DNA from: Macrotis lagotis
Lineage: Eukaryota > Chordata > Mammalia > Peramelemorphia > Peramelidae
Direction: 5' to 3'
DNA length: 64,000 nt
Assembly (NCBI RefSeq): GCF_037893015.1
Contig: NC_133666.1
Span: 930,001-994,000, forward strand
The first letter of the stretch is position 1; the number at the start of each line of letters is the position of its first letter. Under the pieces are notes generated by a model, which saw only the letters and a list, made by a program, of their open reading frames with translations, searched no databases and was not told the DNA's origin. A program made the position numbers and the translations under genes. Positions 57,889 to 64,000 of this stretch are shown here, one piece after another.

Positions 57889-58627
57889 CCATATTTCCCC
57901 ACGCATAAGATGCACCTTAATTTGGGGGCCTGAAATTTGAAAAAAGATGTATTCCATAAAGTTATTGAACTCAAGTTTTATTCATCATGAAATTCAAGGA
58001 CCTGCTCATAGCTTTCAGGCATCTTTGGGGCAAGTCTGGTGCATGTACGCATGCTTGGTTCATTCTGTTTTATGAACCTGAAGCACCAATTGTGTCTTCT
58101 GAAATCAGTCACTTCTTTTTCATTAGCAATTCTTCTGGCCTCATGCTGTGAACCATCTTTGTGGACACAGGAATTCCAATTGCCCTTTGCTCTTCAATGC
58201 ATCTCTTCAATAGCCTCTCTAAGTCAGGCCATTTGGCTTCCTTGCCTCTCATGGCCTTCTTCTGCCATGGTGCTTTCAGTCGGGGTTTTTTTTTCCTATA
58301 GCCAGTCTCAGATTGTTTTCTCAGTTGGAGGAGGACCAAACCCATTCAGCAGCAGGATTTCCATTCACTTTTGCAAACTGGATCACATTTAAATTGACGT
58401 CAACACTGTATGAAAATCATTTCTGAGTCATTTCTGGGCAGAATGTGACAAAGTGTAACCTGATATACCAGTAACAAATGTGAAAGTATGAGCGCAAAGA
58501 CAACAAGCATGAAAAAGTGGGAAATGCAAATAAAAACACCTATAGCCACTGTATAAGACGCTTCCAGTTTTTAGACCCCAAATTTTTTCAAAAAAAAAAG
58601 GTGCATCTTATATGTGGGGAAATACAG
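57889..58627 (-). mobile_element. Pogo/Tigger-like DNA transposon with clear TIRs (739 bp)
   Basis: The left end ccatatttccccacgcataa and the inverted right end ctgtatttccccacatataa continue as gatgcacc, giving about 28-bp terminal repeats with three mismatches. A TA dinucleotide flanks both sides (57,887 and 58,628), as Tc1/mariner-pogo elements require. The inside keeps only the start of a transposase, so it is an internally deleted, non-autonomous copy. Confidence 0.88.
57960..58345 (-). pseudogene. Transposase N-terminal remnant (CENP-B/Tc5-type DNA-binding domain)
   Basis: On the minus strand 58,109-58,345 encodes 'AKWPDLERLLKRCIEEQRA', then GIPVSTKMVHS. This resembles the second helix-turn-helix of pogo/CENP-B proteins ('..WPELE..L..W..EQR..G..VST..I'). 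A following segment nearer 57,980 reads like 'NWCFRFIKQNEPSMRTCTRL', the usual continuation. The catalytic DDE region is absent. Confidence 0.75.
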
Positions 58628-58637
58628 TATATTTTCT

Positions 58638-58797
58638 TTTCTAAATTTTTTTTTATTTGTTTAAGGCAATGGGGTTTAAGTGATTTGCCTGAGGTCTTAC
58701 AGCTAGGCAATTATTAAGTGTCTGAAAACAGATTTGAACTCAGATCCTCCTGACTCTAGGGCTGGTGCTCTATCCACCACTACACCTAGCTGCCCAA
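58638..58797 (-). mobile_element. Marsupial tRNA-derived SINE, antisense
   Basis: It reads ttgtttaaggcaatggggtt through ctacacctagctgcccaa, directly beside the pogo-like element. Confidence 0.9.
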
Positions 58798-58949
58798 TAT
58801 GGTATATTTTCAAAAGTCTTTATGTCTACTCTGGTAACAAAGAATCAGCCTTGTATAGTGAGTAGACCACTGTACATGTCAGGAAGACCTAGCTAAGAGG
58901 TGAAGAGGAGAGAGTAACTTTACTCTTATCAAAATTGGCTCCAAGAGGG

Positions 58950-60360
58950 AATAACATAACATTCAATTGGGTATCAAAATCCCTCTCGCCCTACAGGAAA
59001 GTAGGAGGGGAAGGAGATTAAAAGAAGGGGGGATCGATAGAAGAAATGGAAGATTGGGGAAGGGGGTAGTCAAAAACAAAACACATTTGAGGGGACGGCT
59101 AGGTGGTGCAGTGCACAGAGCATCAGCCCTGGAGTCAGGAGGACCTGAGTTCAAATTCGACCTCAGACACTTAATAATGACCTAGCTGTGTGGCCTTGTG
59201 CAAGCCACTTAAAACCCACTGCCTTGCAAAAACCTAAAAAAAACCCCAACACATTTGAGGAGGTATAGGGTGAAAAGAGATAGAGAAGAGAATAAATGGA
59301 TGGGGGGAGTAGGATAGAGGGGAAATACAGTTTAGGAATAGCAAGTGAAAAAATTTTGAAGCAGGTTTCTCTGAAAAAGGGCTCATTTCTCAAACATATA
59401 GGGAACTGAGGAAAATTTATAAAAATAGAGCCATTCTGCAACTGATAAATGATCAAAAGATATGAACAGTTTTCAGATGAAGTAATCTAGGCTATCTATA
59501 CCCATATGAAAAAATATTCTAACTCACTATTGATTGAAGAAATGTACACTAAAACAATTCTCATACTTATTAAGTTGACTGATAGGAACAGAAAAGGTAT
59601 ATGGGGAAAATGAGACATTAATGCCCTGATGGTGAAATTGTGAACTGATCCAACCATTTTGTGGAGCAATTTGGAACTACCCTAAGGTCTATAAAACCAT
59701 GCCTATACTTTTGACCTAGTAATACCTCTGTTAACTCTGTATCCCAAAAGAGGAAATAAAAACAAAAGGAAAAGGAACAAAAATATTTATAGTGGCTCCT
59801 TTCTGGTGGCAAAGAATTGGAAATTGAGGTATACCCATACATTGGGGAATGGCTGAATAAATTGTGGTATAAGAATGTGATGGAATACTGTTGTTTTGTA
59901 AGAAATCATGAGTAGGTGGATTTCAGAAAAACCTGGAAAGATTTATATTAACTGATGCTGAGTAAAGTGAGCAGAACCAGAAGAACATTGTATACCTTAA
60001 CAGCAACATAGTGTGATGATCCACCAAGATAAACGTAGCTCCTCTCAGCAGTACAATGACGATTCTAAAAGACTTGTGATGGAAAATACCATCCTCATCT
60101 ACAGAAAGAACTATAGAGTCTGAATGCAGACCAAAGAGGGCTATTTTTACTTTTTAAAATGTGTTTTGTTTTTTCCTTCTTGCGGTTTTCCCCTTTTGCT
60201 CTGATTTCTTCTTCCACAACATGACTAAAATGGAAATACGTTTTACATAGTTGTACATATGTAGCCTATATCAGATTAATTGTCATCCAGGGGAGGAGGG
60301 AGAGAAGGAAAAAATTGTGGAACTCAAAGTCTTACAAAAAAATGAACACTTATAACTTTT
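58950..60360 (+). mobile_element. L1 3' part, sense, interrupted by a SINE
   Basis: The order 'agggctcatttctcaaacat', 'gcaactgataaatgatcaaa', 'aactgatgctgagtaaagtg' and the 3' UTR is standard. The stretch before 59,390 is purine-rich and may be an earlier L1 piece. Frames are broken. Confidence 0.8.
59093..59243 (+). mobile_element. Marsupial tRNA-derived SINE with TSD
   Basis: It is flanked by aacacatttgagg on both sides (59,079 and 59,248). Confidence 0.95.
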
Positions 60361-60838
60361 TAATATGTAATTGGAACAAACATTTTCAAAGAAAGAATGG
60401 GCAGGGTGCTCTCAGAAAAATCTGGAAAGACTTGCATGAGATTATGCAAAGTGAAATGCAGTATGCACAAAGTAACACTAATATTGTTAGATTATCAGCT
60501 GTGAATGACTTAGCTTTTCTCAGCAAAACTGAGACCCAAGACAACTCTTATGGACTTATGAAGAATGATATCCATCCCCAGAGAAAGAACTGATGGTGCC
60601 TAAATGCACTTTTTGAGGTTTTTTAGATCAATTTTTCTTTCACAACATGATTATTATGGAAATATTTTGAATGACTACACATGTATAACCTATATCAAAT
60701 TGCTTGACTTCTTAGTGCAGTTGAAGGAGGGAAGAAGAGAGATAATCTGGAACTCAAAGTGTTAAAAACTGAATGTTAAAAATTGTTTTTACATGTACCC
60801 AGGGAACATAAAATACCAAATAAAACAAAGGGAGGGGG
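60361..60838 (+). mobile_element. Second L1 3' end, sense
   Basis: ORF2 C-terminal sequence ('ctggaaagacttgcatgaga') appears again after the tail of the previous L1, followed by a 3' UTR. It is therefore a separate insertion in tandem. Confidence 0.75.
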
Positions 60839-60897
60839 TTAAAGAATAAAAATAAACAAATTCTGGCTGAAACCATTACTATCTTTGTAATTTTTTA

Positions 60898-61048
60898 GTT
60901 GTTTTTTTTTTTGCAAGGCAATGAGGTTAAGTGACTTACCCAAGATCACACAGCTAGGTAATTATTACATGTCTGAGGCTGGATTTGAACTCAGGTCCTC
61001 CTGACTCCAGAGCTGGTACTCTATCCACTGTGCTGCCTAGCTGCCCCC
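60898..61048 (-). mobile_element. Marsupial tRNA-derived SINE, antisense
   Basis: It reads ttgcaaggcaatgaggttaa through gtgctgcctagctgccccct. Confidence 0.93.
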
Positions 61049-61939
61049 TACCTTTGTAATCTTTGAACAAATCACAGTAGCTCTATGGACCTCAGTTTTC
61101 TCCTTTGAAAATGGGGGTACTGGATTACAATACCCCGACCCCAACAACGCTTCAAACTCCAGTTCTCTGATTTGCGAGCCAAGGTATGAACTTTACCACC
61201 AGTTCTACTTCCTGAAATCCCTCAAGGTCTTGAAATCCTTCCAGCTCTGGTGCCACCTCCTCCACCTTTCTTTTGTGCTTGTCATTGTTCTAACCATTGA
61301 ACTCCCTTGAAGAGGATATGAAGAAGGCCTCCAGCATGTTGAGTGGATCACCTGTGGAGAATTGATGGTAGAACATGGAGGAGTGACCAGGCAGGTGGGA
61401 GAGGAGATGGTCTCTATTCACATCCTCGGAGGGAATGTCCCTCTTAATGGGATCTCATATTTTTGGCCATTTGCAAGCCTTTTAAGTCACACCTCACCTC
61501 CTAACTCTCCATAACCCTATTTTTTCATCTTCCTGTCACCTCCTACTCTTAGCATAGGAACCCTTAGATAACAGGATCTGAACAAATGTCTTTTTCATGA
61601 GTCAAGTGTAATACCTTCATTTCATCGTTGGGGAAATAGATTGAGACTATCTGAATAATGGAACTAGTCATTTATTAGACAATAGTATTAGGACTCTTCC
61701 ACAGCTCCTCTTAAGGATGATATATGTAGGATAGATTGGAAAGTCAATTTAGGCAGTATCTGAGGCTAGATTTGAACTCAGGTCCTACTGACTCCAGGGC
61801 ATAAGCTTCATGAGGACAGGAGCTGTTTCATTTTGTCTTAGAATAGGGATAGATATAAACTAGGAGCTAAATAAATGGTTTTGGAGATTTTTGAATAATT
61901 AATTGCCATCGAGAAACACAGCATAGTGTTTCCCTGTAT
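61049..61939. other. No recognised gene; one SINE scrap
   Basis: 61,745-61,800 ('gaggctagatttgaactcag') is a leftover of an antisense SINE. Nothing else could be assigned. Confidence 0.4.
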
Positions 61940-62233
61940 CTGCCAGATGGTGCAGTGGATAGAGCACTGGCCTTGGAGTCAGGAGGAATGGAGTTCTAAT
62001 CCAGCCTTAGACACTTGATACTTGCTAATCACTTCACCCTGATTGCCTCACATCCAGGTCCATCTCCAGTCATCCTGATTCCTATCTGGGCACTGGACCT
62101 TGATGACTCTGGAGCAGAAAATGAGCCTGGTGACTACACAGCACCCCCTCACTCCAATCCAATTCATGTACTTGTCATGGCATTGCCTCCCTGATGTCAT
62201 GGTCTTCTTCAAGAACAAAGGACAAAAACATTA
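61940..62233 (+). mobile_element. Composite SINE with unique 3' half
   Basis: 'gatggtgcagtggatagagc' head; 3' half with 'catccaggtccatctccagt' and 'cctccctgatgtcatggtct'. Confidence 0.88.
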
Positions 62234-62369
62234 TCTGTTGGTAATGCTGGATACTGAAGTTTACAGAAATCTTTAGGCCAATATTACACTTTAATTACTA
62301 AAGTTAATTAACTAATTCATGGACTTTAGAAAGAGATGTTTGTGTTTCCCCTTTTCCCCTCACCCCAGA

Positions 62370-64000
62370 ATCATAGAATCCCAGAGTAAAAAGGAATTCC
62401 AAGGCCATTATTCCAAGTTAAATGAGAATACCCTCCACAATCTCTCCTAATAAGTGCTTGTTTGAAGACCATCACTGACAGGAAAGTCACCACCTCCCAA
62501 GACAGGCTATTCTACTTTGGGACAGCTCCAAGTTAGGAGCATCATTTTGCACATTGAGACAGAAACTGCCTCTGCAGCTTTGACCCACTCTTACTAGTTC
62601 TGTTCACTTGGACCAAGTTTAATCCGTTCTCCTGTTGGTCTTTCTGATACTAGAAGATGCCTATCTTGAGTCTACTCTTCTCCAGACTAAACATCCCCAC
62701 TTCCTACTCAAGGCCTTCCACCATTCTGCATGCCCTCCTCTAAATGCTCTATAGCTTGCACATGATTTTCCTAAACTGTGGGACTCAGAAGTTCTATACA
62801 AGACTCCAAATTTTCCATCTTCCATACCCATCCTCTCTACAACATCTCAAATAATTGGTCATCCAAAATCTACCTGAAGTCTCAAAGTGTTGAGCAATCC
62901 CCTAACTCACCAGCCAACAGCATTCCATTTTCAGACAACTCCAATGAGAAGAAAAGTCTTCCTTATTGATGATTGAGACAAAAATCTACCTACCCATTGC
63001 TCCTAATTTTGCCTGCTGAGGATATGTAAGATAAATCTAATTTTTCCTCAAGATCAATTAATCGATCATCATTTGTAAAACATTAAGCATGTGCCAAGTA
63101 TTCGGCTAAGCAGTGAGATGACAGAGAATCAGAGGAAACAGTCCAGCCCTCAAGGAGCTGGTATTCTTTTTCTTTACATTACTATTTATTTATTTATATT
63201 TGAATTTTACAGTTTTTCCCCCAATCTCACTTCCCTCCCCCCCACCACAGAAGGCAGTCTGATAGTCTTTACATTGTTTCTATGCTATACATTGATCTAA
63301 ATTGAATGTTGTTGAGAGAGAAATCAGATCCTTAAGGAAGAAACATAAAGTATAAGAGATAGCAAAATTACATAATAAAATAACAGGCTTTTTTAATTAA
63401 AGGGAATAGTCTTTGGTCTTTGTTCAAACTCCACAATTCTGTCTCTGGATACAGATTGTAATCTCCATAGCAGACAGCCCAAAATTGGGGCCTGATTGTT
63501 GCACTGATGGAATGAGCAAGTCCATTAAGATTAATCATCAACCCCCTATTGCTGTTAGGCTGTATAATGTTCTTCTGGTTCTGCTCATCTCAAGGAACTG
63601 ATATTCTTTTGGGAGAGATTCCAGGTGCATATAGAAGGACTCACAAAATGGACACATAAATGTAATAGAACTTGAGGGGAAAGGCACTGGCACCTAGGTG
63701 GGTCGGGGAGAGATTATGGATGCAGACATTGGCATTTGAACTCTCCTTTAAAGAAACTAAAGCATTCCAGGCATGATGGACAGCCTGTACAGGATCACAA
63801 AAAGCAGATACAACAACATGTCTGAGGAAAAGGAAGGACAATGTGGCTGGATCATAGAGATCATAAAGGGGAGCAACCTATTAGAAAATTAGATTGATTG
63901 GGCTTGTGATAACTTCAAGTGCCAAACAGAACAGTTTATATTTTAATTGAAAGGCAATAAAGAACCACTAGAGTTTATGGAGCAGGGGCAGTACTGAGGC
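62370..64000 (-). mobile_element. L2/CR1-like LINE, antisense, running off the window end
   Basis: The reverse complement follows 46,540-47,940 in the same order, from 'ctagtggttctttattgcct' near 63,960 to the CR1-like part near 62,390-62,540. It lacks the hAT-like insertion of the other copy and carries an L1 insertion instead. At about 1.2 kb of shared sequence this is either one long old LINE family or an old duplication. Confidence 0.65.
63150..63610 (-). mobile_element. L1 3' fragment, antisense, with long TSD
   Basis: The antisense 3' UTR and end of ORF2 lie between ctcaaggagctggtattctt (63,149) and ctcaaggaactgatattctt (63,589), each continuing tt. This is a slightly decayed target-site duplication of about 22 bp. 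Confidence 0.9.

Noticed and set aside
14127-62233. tRNA genes suggested by A-box/B-box-like words
   Set aside because: All candidates lie in the heads of SINEs and lack a tRNA cloverleaf.
1-64000. CRISPR arrays, operons, toxin-antitoxin or phage-type systems
   Set aside because: No regularly spaced short repeats or compact gene clusters; base composition and repeats are those of a mammalian genome.

Overview
The window looks like marsupial nuclear DNA from a gene-poor, AT-rich, repeat-packed region. The main clue is the SINE set: many tRNA-derived copies whose 5' head reads like gcagtggatagagcac and gttcaaatc, ending in the 'ttgcaaaaacctaaaa' tail common in marsupials. Others carry a longer 3' half (gagaaggaaatggcaaacca) that ends in an RTE/BovB-like tail. 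L1, RTE (BovB type), L2/CR1-like, pogo/Tigger-like and hAT-like remnants accompany them. I found no intact host protein-coding gene, no RNA gene, and nothing bacterial such as an operon or CRISPR array. Species cannot be fixed; the SINE tail hints weakly at an Australian (dasyurid-like) lineage.

Region 1-23,640 is a large inverted duplication. The left arm (1-7032) holds an unclassified block 'A' (1-3660), an ancient repeat block 'P' (about 3930-5105) and an antisense L1. The right arm (12,904-23,484) carries the same parts in mirror order. It was later enlarged by a processed pseudogene of the splicing-factor gene PRPF38B (16,893-19,780, minus strand) and by one extra SINE. The spacer holds a third, more diverged copy of block A (9575-12,545) in direct orientation. 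Shared and unshared insertions give a relative history. Block A itself contains diverged modules of about 0.9-1.0 kb.

Region 24,630-35,400 is a nest of LINEs. It holds antisense L1 fragments, a sense L1 with a 5' inversion (27,441-30,345), two antisense L1 5' ends that each keep a YY1-like site, and an antisense RTE/BovB fragment.

Region 35,300-44,400 contains pogo-like transposon debris, a pyrimidine-rich tract, a three-unit minisatellite, X-box-like motifs and the first two copies of an unclassified dispersed family. Region 44,400-52,600 has an L2/CR1-like element interrupted by a 200-bp hAT-like element, and two more copies of the unclassified family facing each other.

Region 52,600-64,000 has an isolated CpG-rich island with ETS and YY1 motifs, several SINE types, an antisense endogenous-retrovirus env fossil (about 55,880-57,600), a 739-bp pogo-like element with clear terminal inverted repeats, more L1, and a second copy of the L2/CR1-like element (62,370-64,000, minus) interrupted by an L1 fragment with a long target-site duplication.

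The window gives no convincing new molecular system. Its interest lies in its structural history (inverted duplication, nested insertions, paralogous empty sites), in unclassified repeat families, and in a few possible regulatory islands. All similarities were judged by eye; no alignment or database search was run.
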